A stretch of 64,000 bases of DNA from Symsagittifera roscoffensis (taxonomy: Eukaryota > Xenacoelomorpha > Acoela > Convolutidae): NCBI RefSeq assembly GCF_963678635.1, contig NC_087063.1, forward strand, positions 44,806,101 to 44,870,100, in the 5' to 3' direction. The notes under the pieces are model-generated. The model was not told where the DNA came from, made no database searches, and was given only the letters and a program-made list of their open reading frames with translations. The translations under genes were made by a program, and so were the position numbers. This document shows positions 11,560 to 24,141 of the stretch, piece after piece (the first letter of the stretch is position 1; every line of letters starts with the position of its first letter).

Positions 11560-13530
11560 GACGACTGAGCAAAGATGACTGACCTTATTCGACTTAAGAT
11601 GACTGATCCAATTCAAAAACACGCCACTAACGCCACTAGACCCTGGTATAAACTGCAATTCAAAAACAAATTATTGATGATCTCAGAGACAGACATAGAA
11701 TAGACATCGATAAACTGAAGGTATTTTCATTAGACTGTAGTGAAGTTATTTCAAGAGTACATAAAATTTTGATAGTTAAACTTGATTTGGTTATTCACAA
11801 AAAAAAACATCTCCAAAGCGGAAAAAACTGTGGATCGATAATGAAAAAACGCGGCCATGAATAAACATCAAATGATAACCAGTTCAAAAGGATTGAAACA
11901 TCAGAACTGCGCAAGAAAAATTAAATGCAACCAACGTATGTGAAAAAAAAATAGCTAATAAAAAGAAGGCGTTATATCTAGAAACATTTCCAAATTGTAC
12001 AATGATTTGATAGGTTCAGATACGAAAACTGATGACCCAAAGAAGACTTTAATTTAAACAAGTTTAATGAGTACTTCACTAATATTGGGAAAAACTCGCT
12101 GCACTTTTTTTAAGGCCAAGCGAAAAAATATTTTTAGTTCAATCAAATCTTTGTACTAGAAACCAATAAACACACAAAAAAGATTTATTTGAAAAATTGA
12201 AACCGAAATACAGCCTCGACCCATACGACCTTAATTATTTTGTTCTCAAAAAATTTCAACCTGTACTTTCTGAGTTGTTTTCAGAGCTTTTTCAAAAAAT
12301 CTTCGATTGCCAGAATTTCCGGAGAACCTAAAAATTGCTAATTTAATTCCAATGCACAAAGAGGGTAACAAAAAAACTGCAACTATTAGACCAGTTTCTC
12401 TTCTACCGTTTTCGGCAATTTTTTGGGGAAACTTATCTTCAATAGATTGAGCAAGTTTTTCTTTGAAATCAATGTTTTCAACCAAAATCAATTCCAGTTC
12501 AAATTAAAACGTGGCATTATTGATGCTATTAAATCGCTGATTGAGGAAATTAGGTTTCACTGGAATGATCATTCCATCTAAGCACAGTGCACAGACCTGA
12601 AAAAGCTTCCGAACTAGCTGACCATGGTACTTTGCTGGGTAAAAGTGGGTCATGTGGACTTAGCGGGCCTACTTTTAGTTTATTTAAACCGTATTTTCAA
12701 AGAAGAAAAAAATGTATATCTCGAGAAAAATCAAAAGTTGACGGAAAAACTTTTGGTGTCCCACCGGGAGCCTTACTGGGCCCACTTTTTTCATCTCGTT
12801 TATATGAATGATAGCAAAAACAAAAGTCCTCAACAAGCTAGTAATATGTTACTCTATGCTGATGAGACAGCCATAAAAACAACTTCTTCAGTCATATTCT
12901 AAAAGCAGATCACCAAGTCTTCAGCGAAATTAATTTCTGGTTAGCAAGCGATGAGCTAACACCCAACACACAAAAAAAACTTAAAAAAAGGTTTTTGGTT
13001 AATAAAATTAGATAACAAACGCTCTAGAGATACAAAATAAAATGGCAAAAAAACTCAAAAGTTTCGAATATCTTGGAATAGTTATAGACGAAAAAGTAAC
13101 ATTATAAAACCAAATAAAATATATGTAAACAAAAATAAGCTATTAATCTGCTTGTTTTATAGACTGAGAAAATTTCTGACGAAAAAACAACCTACACATC
13201 AAATAATAGAACAACATTGGTAAACTTAGAAGTGCTGCTGAAAATTCTAAAAAAACCAAATGTCACAAAAGAAAGTTGAATCAATCAAAGACAAAGACTA
13301 CATTACAAAATCTTACTATTAAAAAATTACAGGTTCATGAACTGCTAAAAATTTTTAACGAAATCATACGGAATGAATGCCAATCCGAAATTGTACAAAT
13401 AATTACTGAAAAAATGCAACAAAAAATTTCAAGTAAAAAAAGACAGCGAAAGCTGTCGCAATACACACCAAAATTGCATCAAAGCACTCAATTGCTAGTA
13501 AAATTTGTGCTCTTTTCAACAATTTGACTT
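11560..13530 (+). mobile_element. decayed non-LTR retrotransposon (LINE), RT region
   Basis: Remnant of a jockey/CR1-type LINE, read across several frames. A linker resembling FNEYFTNIGKN lies near 12060. An RT N-terminal motif (IPMHKEGNKK...RPVSLLPF) lies near 12345-12410. The block before the catalytic core (GVPPGALLGPLF) is near 12752-12790. A catalytic-box relative, YADET, is at about 12857-12871, where LINEs normally have YADD or FADD. The C-terminal segment near 13276-13527 includes KKLQVHELLKIFNEIIRN. No endonuclease domain is visible, so it is 5' truncated, and frameshifts and stops show it is dead. Clade assignment is tentative. Confidence 0.75.
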
Positions 13531-15195
13531 TTTTGCTCCCTAATTTACAAAATGAATAAATTTTCTAATAATCGGAAACTAAACAGTTTCAACTATTATT
13601 TTTATGATAACTATAATCAAGCCAATAGTGACCTGATAGTTATGCTTTTTGCAGTTAAAATATAAATCATCTGATTTTTTTTCCTGCATTTTTCTAGAAA
13701 TTGTTTTTCAGAAATTGTTGGCCCTGGTATACCCCTAACTGCAATTTCTACTAAACTGTAAGACTTTCTCTCTTTCAACTTCAAAGCAATTTGAGCTCTC
13801 ATTTCAAATTTTTATTTCCCTTATCTACATGTGTATCCAAAAACTGTTTTCGACTCTCGCTTTGAGACGCCTGAAAACAGGCTGATTCTGGCTTTATGAC
13901 GCTTTCTCAAATGACGTTTTTGTAAAAGATTTCCTAATATGTAATTGCTTTTTGTTAAATACTTTCAACTGGAAACAATTCATTGTCGATATTTAAGGAA
14001 ATAGAAAGGAAAAGCATTTTAGGAAATTTTTGTACTTCTCAAATGAGAAAGTATTTGAAATACAACTGAGTCATCATGATTTTATAGACGTGTTTTTCCC
14101 TCAAGCAAATATGAAAAATGTAATTTATGTTTTTGGTAGAAAATTTTGTCACTATAAAAGATATGTTTCTTTGGTTAGTTTTACTTAATCAATCGTTTGC
14201 ACCTCGTAAAACAAAATTTTTTTGATTTAACTGGGCTCATAGCATCAAAAACTGTTCACAATGAAGAATTTTTTCACAAATTGTTTATTTTTCATTATTG
14301 TCAGATTCTCAGAGCCAGATTATTAAGCCGGATAAGAGGACCATTTGGGAAAAAAGAAAACAAATGTCTGCAGAGACTTTTTCAAGGCAGATGCAAATCT
14401 CCATGAACAATTGAAATGAGTTTGGTGATTTACTAAAAGCAAGTAGAAGTCTTCCCATGGATAAAACTGAAAACTTTTTTTTGAGTTTCAGATCTAGGTT
14501 TTTGTTCCAGTTTATGCTTGTTGCACTCAGATTTTATTCAAAAATCGCGTGAATTACCTTTTTTAGAAGCACTTTTCGATCCCATTAAAATTTTTCAGCT
14601 ATTTTTGAAGAACTTTTGACGACAAAAGCAAGTTATGATTGAACAGACTAACACATGTTTTTTAAAGAGAGTGGATTCTCGGAGATCCTAAATTGCTAAA
14701 AGGGACATTTTGTCTGAGATGCATTGTAGTCAAATGGTTAGCTGATGTGTTGTACCATCAAAATGTTTTTAATTGATTGCCAAAATGTTGAGAATAATCA
14801 TTTTTCTACAACAGAAATAATGGAACTCAAAGTTTTTTTTTGAATCTCTCGAAAATGTTGATAACTTTTAACTCTTTTTGGAAAAAATAAGTTTTCGGAA
14901 CAAGATAATTTTGGAAAAATCGAGAAAAACAAACAAAATTTTGGTAATACAAAGTGGAAAGTTTTTAGATAAAATAGCTCAATTGAAATTTGAACCGAAA
15001 TCTTCCAGCTATTTTTTAACTCTGAGTGGATAACTGACGAAACTTCACTTAAAGTGTCTGACTGTTTCTCGTACATCAGTGTTCTGAGAGGTAAAGGTGA
15101 ATCATTTCCGTCGGGAATTTGTCCAAGGTTGGTTGGAGCGAATTCGATTGAATCGTACCCGACTGGATTGTGTTGAAAAAGACAATGTTTGGGTT
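13531..15195. other. non-coding spacer
   Basis: No gene, RNA gene or repeat boundary that I can support. ORFs here are rich in K, F, L and I with no motif. Confidence 0.4.
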
Positions 15196-15359
15196 CCCGG
15201 GTTGACCTCCATACACCAAAAATGCTTATCATACAATTCCATACATCAAGTGTGTGGAAAAATGCTTGTCATACAGTTTTCATGCATTGTATGGAATTGT
15301 ATGACAAGAAGTTTCTCATATATGGGAATTGTATGATAAGAAGTTTCGGTCATCCCGGG
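15196..15359. mobile_element. CCCGGG-ended MITE (family B), copy 1
   Basis: 164-bp inverted-repeat element. It starts CCCGGGTTGACC and ends GGTCATCCCGGG, with TT on both sides (15194-15195 and 15360-15361) as a likely 2-bp target duplication. The interior is made of imperfect palindromes of the kind ATACAATTCCATAC / GGAATTGTATGATAAG. Longer relatives are at 53602-54267 and 62350-63291. No coding capacity. Confidence 0.8.
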
Positions 15360-15639
15360 TTGTTTCAGCTATCAGCGTAGATTTGGGTTGATAGTTTGTC
15401 AACAATGTTTTGACATACTAATTGTTTGTTAACATAAAAATCTGATTGTGACGAATACGGGAAATACGTTGCGGGTGAGTAAGCTGTCGGGCTTGCATCC
15501 AAAGCTATGACCGCCCTGTCTAAAATCTTGTTTTCTTAGATCTTGTATACAAATCTTTGTCCCACATTTTTTGTTGGTCTAGATGGAGATGGGTGACGGT
15601 TCTTCTGAAGCGCTGTCAAATTGAATCGGGTCGGCATCT

Positions 15640-18600
15640 GTTCCTCTATTCTCAATCGTTTTTCATTTCTGGTTGGGAATAAGAATGAACAACTGCCGGT
15701 CCGCTACAGCGCGCGGTCTCATTCTGAGTAATCTCTTTATCCCATGTAGTACTCAAATCTAGGTTAGCATTTGGACTTGGGTTCGGGTTAGGGTAATTAG
15801 GTGCATTATTGTTTGAAGCATCTTCAAAGTAGTCATCGATTAACCTATCTTTAGAATAAAGACTTAACGAAGTGGAGGAACTTGAAGTGTACTGAGATAA
15901 TTCGGGAAAAATTTTCTCTTTCCAACTAACATATGTTATTTTTTGCCCATTTGGCTTCATTTTTTTACAACTGCCAAAGGACCCGGAGTCATTTTGCCTG
16001 TAAAACCTAAGTCCGATTTCCGTAAAAAAACACTGTTCTCCTGGGTAATTGTGTGATCAGATGAGTTGATGATGGACTCCTTGACGTGGTTTATGTAGTT
16101 ATGTAGAGTTCACCAAGCTTTGTGTCTGCGCCTAATTTGCCGTCCTCTGTCACGCCTTGCAGTTCCCATATTTGGCAAATTGGTCAAATTTGATCGATTT
16201 ATCATATCTAAACGATTATAGAAAAAAAATCCGGTTTTTCCATCGTGTGCGAACGGTGTGATTAAATCGTTTCTCAAAGATGGTGCACCCGATGGATGGT
16301 TGTTTGGTTATTTTCAAACTCCAAACAATTTTTTCGATTGAAGAATTTAAATTCTGTTTGATATTTAGTTTGACTTGGCCAATAACTTAGATTCACAACA
16401 CATACAAGCCTTTTATGGTCCATTAGATCTATTGCCTTTCACTGTACAAAAATTGATTTCAAAACTGAATTTTTCACAGAAGGATACAAAACTGTGAGAT
16501 AAAAAAACCCATGTTCGTTTTTTTTTGGAAATGGGATGACAGCACTTGGTGTCGTATTGTTCACCACTTTGGTAGAAGGAAACTTCGTAAAGCAATCGAT
16601 ACATAAAAAGACGTTTTCTTTTCGTTACCCAAAAATGGTCCAGGGTCTGGCCACGTCTCAATTAAATTTCTCTCGCGTTAGCGAAAGATCAATCTGGAAA
16701 TTTAGCCGTGTTTTCTGTTTCCAAAAAACTTTGAGGTTCTGACAGGCGTTCAGGGACTGATTGCAAGACTTGCTGTGATGTAGATCGATCGATGAATGTG
16801 AAGCTAGCAGAAGTATTACGCCAGGACCTGCATCCCCAACTGACCGGGATGCATCTCATGAAACATTGAACTGAAAGCGCACTTTTTAAAAACATTTCTT
16901 TTTATTGGCTGCCGGTACAACTTAAATAGTAGATTGTCCTCGATGTGGAGGTCCTTCTGCAAAATCTTTCATTATAATCCGTGAAATACCATTGGTCTAT
17001 CACTTTTGATTGTCGAAATCAGTTCCCTAATAATTTGTTGTTCTTGGTCATAATTTGGAGTAGTTTTCTTGGGCAATGGTTTTCAGGAACTAAAGGTGAC
17101 GTTGGTAATGTTAAGTCAGCCTTGAATTGATTTAGTAAGAACGTTTAATAGTTACAACTTTGTCTTTGAATGTAAGCGCGATGTTATGCTCCTCTGGGAC
17201 AATTACTAGGGGTTCAGAGTTTCTGCAGTTTTCACCAGCCCGTTGATTTCATTGAAAAAATATAATTTTCATTGAAAATTATGAAGTGAAGCAAAAATTT
17301 ATCTGTAATTTATTTGTTTTTATGAATGAATTTTGAATTATCGAAGGGTAGAAAAGTTTGGAAAAAAATGTGGATCCGGTGTGGGAATTATCGCAAATAT
17401 TGAGTGACTGAGCAATACAAGAATGATAGCAGCGTTATTTCCGACATTAATTGAAGCCAATGAACCCTTTGTAAAATCTCGACTAATCAGATCGCTCGAA
17501 TGTGAAGTTTCCGACAGAATGTGATTGGTTATTATTGACACTACAGTTACCGACGGCTTAGGTAAAAAGTTAGTTTTTAAAGAATATGTGAAATTGCCGT
17601 TTGAATAAAAATTCCGGATTTTGTCAAATGCGGCTATGGCAAATTCTTGTCATCATGGGTAGAAGGTGTGGTTCTGCCTGAATGAAGTCTTGATTTAAAA
17701 AAAATCTTTGATTTCCCAAGTCATTGGGACTTTTGAAGTTTTATGTTGGCGTGGTTCGCTGAAGGTGGCCAAAAATAACATATTTTAATTTTGAGTCATA
17801 AATGTGTTTTCTAAAGTGTTAAGAGGCCCAAACTAAGCCTAGTAAATCTAATTTAATGGTGGAGTATTTCGTTTCACGGCTATTTTAAAATCTCGACGCC
17901 ACAGCAGTTGTTTTCGGTCCCACCCATAGAATTGATCAAGCATGGCTCCCATTAGGTTGTGTGAGGCGCTCGTCGTCAGTCTTGTGTTCTATTTGAGATC
18001 GAAGAGGCTATTCTCGGTGAAATTCACAAACTTAGACCGAAGTTTTTCCAAGGCAAGTGTGTGGTTTTTATCTCACTGGTTCACCAATTTTTTGTTTAGT
18101 AGGGGTCTGACTGGGAATTAATTGTAGAAGAGTTCGGAACGAGTTCAACATATTGTTTTATCGACCTGAAAAATGAGCGTATTTCTGTAAAATTGCTTGG
18201 GTTGGGAAGTTTTTTATTGGTCTGTTGTGCCGATTAACACCTGTACTCAAGCTTCAGAAGTTTTCAATCTCAGGCGTTCTAATTCTTTTGGAAAATGAAT
18301 TTTTGTCAGATTCACTGCCATATTCATTTTGTCTATACTGAGAGTATATGAAACTATAAATTTTGTTCTCCTGACGTTGTCTTTGAGGCGATTAACTTGT
18401 CGTCTACTTCGTCGTGGAATCCCTTTCAAAATTGAGTCCATGGCTCTTTGAAATTCATTTAACATATCGCCAATTCCATGAAAAACTGTTAAATTTTGGT
18501 ACGTGTCTGTGATATCTCAGCTTAACGATGATAAAGTTGCACTGTTTACTTGTTGCTTTCCGTACTTTGTTGCTTTTTCCAATTTTTTCGAAGTGACCTT

Positions 18601-20160
18601 CGGTCTCCATTCTTATTGTTTTTTTTTGATTTACCCATGATAGTAAGTGTAAAGGAACTCTTCTGGTTCCTTTTGCTTGTTCTGGTTTAAAAGGAGAACG
18701 GAAATATTTAGGTTTCTCGCCGAATCTGTTGATTAAACCTTTGAAATTCTTTAAAATTTGACCCTATAAAAAGAATAAGTTATGTAACTTTTTCTTCCTC
18801 GGCAATGAATTGATCTGTTGAAGTCATCTGCTTGAATTCTATCGCCAGCTGAGCCAGAGTGTCGTTTTCTATGATATTTTTTTCTTGTGCTTGCGTAATC
18901 AAAATTGTTGTCTCTTCGCACACTCACCCGTTGGATTGAGTTCTGATGATGCTATTGCTAGATAAGAAATGTGTCATTTGTGAATCAGCACTGAAGATCT
19001 TTTGTTCGTTTCGTTTCTCGACTAATTTTGGGTATCTTTTTGCAGTGCATTTTGCTTTGATTATTGCAGTGCATTTTGCTTGGTAAAACTCACTGGGCTT
19101 GCCGAATCTACAGTTTAGTTCATATTCACAAGTATCTCCTAACTTAACTTTTTGTTCAATAACTTCTTGGATTTCTCTAATCCATTCTGATCATATTTTT
19201 TTGTACATACGCTTAGGATTGCATAATCTTCTTCTCAACTCTGATCAATCTCATTCCAAGCGTTTATCGACCACGCAAACTTTTGATTTTTGCTCCAGGA
19301 ATTCTACACCAGGACTTTATACAACTTTCATTAAGAACAATTACAATTTTTATAGTGGGACACTTGTTTCTTGATTCAGAACATTTCTCGGAGTGTTCTT
19401 CATAGCTACAAAAAAGAAACAGTTGATCTCTTTCGCTGTACACATTTTCTAAGTGAAATACCTTGCTCGATGTTAAGGCTCGCTTCGTTTTTTTATGTGA
19501 TTATTTGCAAAGACTCAAAAGTTGTACCGCTGGAGGTGTATCTTGCCATGCTCGTTAGCTTTTGATGGTTCAAAAAGTCTTCTTTATCAATGAGTGCCTG
19601 ACGTTAAACTTCCGATGGATTGAGAGTTAATAACAGTAGTTCTTTTTTGGGTTTCACTGTTCTTCATCTTGCTGATTAAGTCTCTGAACCATTCCGCTTC
19701 GTATGACTATCTGATGTTACGGTTTTGGCTAGATCTCTCAGCGCTCGCCAGATTTGTTTTCTCTGTTTGTGGTTTAGAGACTCTTTTTCTCTTGTACCTC
19801 TCGAAAATGGAAAATGGAGGCTTGTTAAAAACTGAGTCTAATTGCTCTCAAAATTATGGAAAGGAAAAACTAAAGTTTTCACTCGAAGGTTTTTCTGAGC
19901 AAAGCCCTTTTTTTTCTTAGTTTCCGAGTGCTAAAAACAAGATTGAGCCCAACTTTTTTTTCTTTTGTTCGAGCACAGCTGATCAAGCGCAACTGGTTCG
20001 TTTTGTTTTCATCGCTTTCTTGTTCCTTGTCTCCCGAATTGTTCTTAGGTTGTCCAGCTCACTTCCTGTTGCTTGCTTCAGAACGAGAATCTGAATTTCT
20101 GGCACCTCCATTCCGCTTAGACTATCGATGTCCAGTTTCTCTGTTGCCATTATCACCATA
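15640..20160 (-). mobile_element. old Ty3/Gypsy-like retroelement fossil
   Basis: Heavily broken LTR-retrotransposon remains on the minus strand. In element order from high to low coordinates: a Gag-start-like region near 20.0-20.15 kb, further protein-like remains across 18.2-19.4 kb, an RNase H-like region near 17.75-18.0 kb (the Gypsy pattern of a KYST segment followed by LVWA and HFR-like words), an integrase-core-like region near 16.5-16.7 kb, and a C-terminal tail near 15.65-16.0 kb. No LTR pair was recognised at either edge. Breaks are too many to count by eye (dozens), so it is much older than the element at 24700-42503. Confidence 0.55.
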
Positions 20161-20280
20161 TGAAATAAGTCGCTCTATTGGGTCTAGGATTGTGGCGACT
20201 CCATGGCGTGGTTTGGCCAGAATGAAGGAACTTACAGTAAGTTCGATTCGATTGACTGCGTCATAATAAAATATAAGGAT

Positions 20281-21010
20281 GTTCTAACTAAGTGGGTACA
20301 ATATTTGTACAACTAACACTAAGAACAAAAAGGAATAAATGTGCTGAATTAAAATGCATGTATTTCAACTAAAACAAACAGTGAATGATGGACCGTTGGT
20401 CGATTCATACTAAGAATTGACAGGCATCTAAATAATACCAAAGATGAAAAGTGTAGAATAATGAAGCAAATCCTAACATTGTCTTTTCGAGAAACTAGAT
20501 TTTTGCAGCGAGCAGTTTTTAAGAACTTCGAGGCTCGGTTGCTTAAAACGAACTATTCATGAAAGAGTAGGTGTATTTTTACCTCTTAAACTTTTTTTTC
20601 AGCTTCGGTTCATCCACATCTCATTAAACTAGTTCGCTCTTTCACATCACGAAATTTGGCATTAGTTTTGTTACTCTATCACGCAAAAATCTGATCGTTA
20701 CTTTGGTAACATAAAAAATTGTCACATTTTGTCCCGTGACTAGCAATTTAAATTTCAATTTAAAAAAAGGATATCAAAAGTTGTTAAATATATAAATTTT
20801 TTGATGGAATGCCTTGTCTGCTGAGAGCTTCATAAGGTCAAAACAATGAAAAAAAAACAATAAATGCTACACAGGCGTATTTTTTGAAGAGTTTGAAGCC
20901 TTTGTCACTCATAATTCGTCGCTGTCTACCGTCCCCACCGCCGTATTTTTCATACAGTTTGGTCAAACTTCTTACCAAAAGCTCTGACCGAGATTTAATT
21001 TTGATTGCGT
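20281..21010. other. non-coding spacer
   Basis: This stretch could hide a decayed LTR of the neighbouring minus-strand fossil, since it lies just upstream of its Gag-like end. I found no matching copy at the other end near 15.4-15.6 kb. No gene is visible. Confidence 0.35.
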
Positions 21011-21333
21011 CAGGAGCAGATTTAGGGGAGGGGAGAGGCGGACGTCCTTCTTCAGGGATTCGAAACCCTGTCATCTAATTTTACGACATCTATTTATTTC
21101 CAAATACAATAATTTGAAGGCGGAGGTGCGCGTCGAAAACGCAATTTCTCGGTCAAAACGTCTTAAAAAGTCCTCATTGCTTGTTTTTGTTTAAAATTTC
21201 AGGAAGGTTTTTTGGGAAAAAGGACCTTATAGTCTTGTAGAAGAGCTCGGAAAATCATATTGAGGTCTCTCTAAACGTTTTGTAAGCTCTTAAAAAATTC
21301 AAACACTCTCGAGAAAATTCTAAACCGGCACTC
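21011..21333. mobile_element. hAT-like MITE (CAG-GCGGA family), diverged copy
   Basis: Left end CAGGAGCAGATTTAGGGG, right end CGAGAAAATTCTAAACCGGC. Both are clearly related to the ends of the better copy at 42913-43347, and GAGCTCGGAAAATCA plus CTTCAGGGATTCGA words are shared inside. Flanks GATTGCGT (21003-21010) and GATTGGCT (21334-21341) look like a worn 8-bp target duplication, as expected for hAT. No transposase. Confidence 0.6.
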
Positions 21334-22034
21334 GATTGGCTCATTTGTCTTTATGTCTTCAATATCGTACCAGCAAAGTTTATATTTGCTGAAAACCATA
21401 GAATAACGTTAACATTAGCATGATATCGTTTCTTTTCTAAATTATACTTATCATTTTTTCCTGAATCAGCCAATGAGAGACTAAAGATCCATTATAGCCA
21501 GAATAGCTGCCTTTTCTCAAATTCATTTTTTTTGTCTTTTTCAGATTTAATTACGACCTTCCAATCGATTTTGTTTCAAACTCAGAACGAAACGGCAATG
21601 AAAAATTAGAAATCCATCTCAAATATTATACTATTCCATTGGAAAAATCTATATTTCAATTTTATGAAATCTTGTTAGAAATATTCTGCAGCAACCTTTC
21701 TCGATTTCCTTCACCGCGACAGCAATTGACGTTTATTCTTAAGTCCAGACATATATTACTTCTACCTGAAATTTAATTGCCAATCACGAATTAGTATTCA
21801 ATTTGTTATTCACGCTGTTTTTAATCTGACCGACAAATGAAAAGAATTAGATCACAATTTATCTTCCAGGAAAACGTCTGCTGAGCTGACATATTTTTAA
21901 TAAGGAAGAAATTTTAGTTCAGACCTGAAAAAAAATTGTCTCAAAGATTGAGCTAATTCGAAATCTAACGTCTCAAAGATTGAACTAATTCATAATGTAA
22001 CGTCCTGTATACTGCGGATGTATATCCTTTTATT
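21334..22034. other. non-coding spacer with a 32-bp tandem repeat
   Basis: Two copies of a unit of about 32 bp beginning TCTCAAAGATTGA sit at about 21943-22007. No gene is visible. Confidence 0.45.
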
Positions 22035-22490
22035 GTTCCGACTTTCGTAACGAAAGTAACGGAATATTTGTGCTCGGGGTGGGGTTTTTTTCTTCAGACA
22101 AATTTCAACTTTTTAACTAGCTATTTTTGACGGACATTTTTTATCATTCAAAAGGTATTGTTGTGTTGAGCTTAAATATGAAAAGATATTTCACCTGTGA
22201 TCATTTTTCGTAAAGTTATGGGACAATTAACGCGCGATATGTTTCGCACTATTAACGCGTAAGCGAGATTTAATCCGTCCTAAAAATCGTTCCAATTTGA
22301 TTCAAGGTAGATTATATGCCATAAATGATTTGTTAATAGGAGCAAAATCTATCACTTTGAACTTAAACTGGCGTGTGGGGGGATTTTTATTTTTTTTTTT
22401 ATTATATTTAAGTTTTCCATGATATTACTGCTCTAGACCTTAAAAGGCAGTCGGAACATTCAGGGCTTCGCCCTGATACGAGCTATCTCG
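22035..22490. repeat. dispersed repeat family C, fullest + strand copy
   Basis: Starts GTTCCGACTTTCG and has the inverse AGTCGGAAC near 22449-22457, followed by ATTCAGGGCTTCGCCCTGAT. The interior has the signature words CACCTGTGATCATTTTTCGT, ATTAACGCGCGATAT and ACGCGTAAGCGAGATTTAAT. The 60040-60541 copy is its reverse complement along nearly its whole length. Other pieces lie at 1085-1300, 47050-47400 and about 57480-57895. Inverted GTTCCGACT ends suggest a DNA-type MITE, but the exact boundary and target duplication are not resolved. Confidence 0.65.
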
Positions 22491-23196
22491 TTCAATTTGT
22501 ATCTCAAATTTTAGCTTTGAGTTAGTAGAAAAAAATCAGTTTTATTTTGATCTACTTCAGTGATTATTTTCATCTATTTAACTCGAAAAAATTGGGCTCA
22601 AGTTTTTGTTGGTTTTGTTAACTTTATGTTGCCATTGTTTTCTCGACAGCAGCTTTGAATATTTACTTTGCAACATTTTCCGAGGAAGTTTGATAACGAA
22701 CTATTTTAGCCCCAAAATCGTTGATCTAAATCCACAATTTTGAAAAATCTTCGGAAATGTATGTGCAGCACGTATAACTAAAACCGCGTGGTTTTATTTT
22801 GTAACATTTCCGCCATCTTTCTTCAATTCGAAGCTTATATACGGTTACTTATGTTTTATTAACCAACTTTAGGGTTTTATCTCACTTTTAGCATTTTTTA
22901 GAGAATAATTTATTTGTTTGATAGCAACGAAACAGCATGCTTCATATTCTTTTTTTGCCTAAACAGCATTTCCTTATGCAAACTTGTTGTTGAACAAAAA
23001 AGATCCGAAAAACAAAAATATTAGTGTCAGGGCAAAAAACACCTATTTTTAGCGAGTACTTCGACTTATCAACTATCTCAAATCGGAAATTGCCAGAAAA
23101 TCAGATCAATTTGCTTTATAATGCAAGTTTGTTAATTTTATTTTACTCACCATTTCTTAGACTTTTGTTTTCCATTTCATTATTTTCGAATTTCAG
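22491..23196. other. region upstream of the GPCR coding exon
   Basis: AT-rich, with no coding signal. It should contain the 5' intron or promoter of the GPCR. A clean acceptor (pyrimidine-rich run, then AATTTCAG ending at 23196) precedes the first coding exon. I cannot identify a TATA box or initiator with confidence. Confidence 0.4.
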
Positions 23197-23221
23197 AGCT
23201 TCGATTTTAACGAAATTCTGA

Positions 23222-23548
23222 ATGACGTTTAACGTATATAATATGGCTAATGACAATATAATTGAAGATTCGATTATTACGATCACATTTGACGTAGTCG
23301 GAATTTCAAATCAGAGTCAATATTCCAATTCCCTCTGGGATCCTTACTCCTCATTTTTCTCCATATCCATGGGATTTCTCCACTTGATAGCATTCGTATT
23401 CTCATTCCTGGGAAATGTGTTGATTCTGTCAGTGAAGATATTTTCCAAGAGGGGAAGAGCTACTAGGAAAAGTAGTTTCTTATTGCTGAATTTGGTCATG
23501 AGTGATCTTCTGACGAGTGTATTCTGTATTCTACCAGCAACTGTCCAG
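23222..23548 (+). CDS. class A GPCR, coding exon 1 (N-terminus, TM1, TM2)
   Basis: First coding exon of a seven-transmembrane receptor at the plasma membrane. It has 109 codons ending in phase 0 at CCAG|GTAATT. The N-terminal ectodomain is about 40 residues with one N-glycosylation sequon (NQS). TM1 holds the class A asparagine in GNVLILSV, and ICL1 is basic (KRGRATRKSS). TM2 has NLVMSDLL, with the conserved aspartate 2.50 and a later proline in LPATVQ. The 23222 ATG follows an in-frame stop. A second ATG at 23243 would shorten the N-terminus by seven residues. An acceptor ending at 23196 lies 25 nt upstream, so a 5' UTR exon or trans-splicing is possible. The ligand is unknown; overall it resembles peptide receptors. 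Confidence 0.9.
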
Positions 23549-24035
23549 GTAATTCTTACACAATTTTATAATTTTTTATTGTAATCCTTATTTTTTTACT
23601 GAAAAAGCTTCAATAAAAAATTTGAAATGCAAAGATTTTAAAACTAGTTTTTTTAAAAATATTTAATTGATCCACCAAAGGATCATGATGCTTTCACCAT
23701 GATACGGATGATTCACCAAAGGATCTAAATAATGATTCACTTTTTGTAAAAAAAAACTTGGCAATCTTGTAATTACTTTTCTATTTACTTAGTGAATATG
23801 TTTTTTTTATCCAAACTACATGCTTCTATCCAAATTGTTTTTGATGAAGTATTTTGTATGATGATATTAAGAAAAACAGAATCATTAGCTGGAAGTTGTC
23901 TTAAGTTTGTCTCTTGCGGGTTCTCTAGTTTCCTTTCAAGCATCGCTTTAAATTCTTTATGATCAGTAGCATCTTTTTGATTATTGAAATTATTGGGTTA
24001 GTTTCTAAAAATAAAGTTATAGTTTTGTGTTTCAG
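23549..24035 (+). other. GPCR intron 1 (487 bp)
   Basis: Canonical intron: GTAATT at the 5' end and a pyrimidine-rich TTTTGTGTTTCAG at the 3' end. It is phase 0. It holds nothing else I recognise. Confidence 0.85.
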
Positions 24036-24141
24036 GTGTTCTTCCATGGATATTGGATGTTCGGAGAGATCCTCTGCTCCGTGTATGGTCTTCTCATCTA
24101 CACTGGGGTCACGTGTTCATACGTGTTCATGACTTTATTAG
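24036..24141 (+). CDS. class A GPCR, exon 2 (ECL1, TM3)
   Basis: It continues exon 1 in phase 0: VFFHGYWMFGEILCSVYG and onward. WMFG is the ECL1 WxFG motif. The cysteine of EILC is 3.25, the disulfide partner of the ECL2 cysteine in exon 3. S3.39 and L3.46 fall at their expected positions. The exon must end after one base of the next codon (G at 24141) to join exon 3 as LLALERYFV, which gives the standard 24 residues from C3.25 to E3.49. The bases following are GAAAGT, not GT. Coding bases include an exact 10-bp direct repeat, ACGTGTTCAT (24111-24130), which the reading frame requires. Confidence 0.87.

Noticed and set aside
20281-21010. LTR of the minus-strand Gypsy fossil
   Set aside because: No matching copy could be found at the other end of the fossil.
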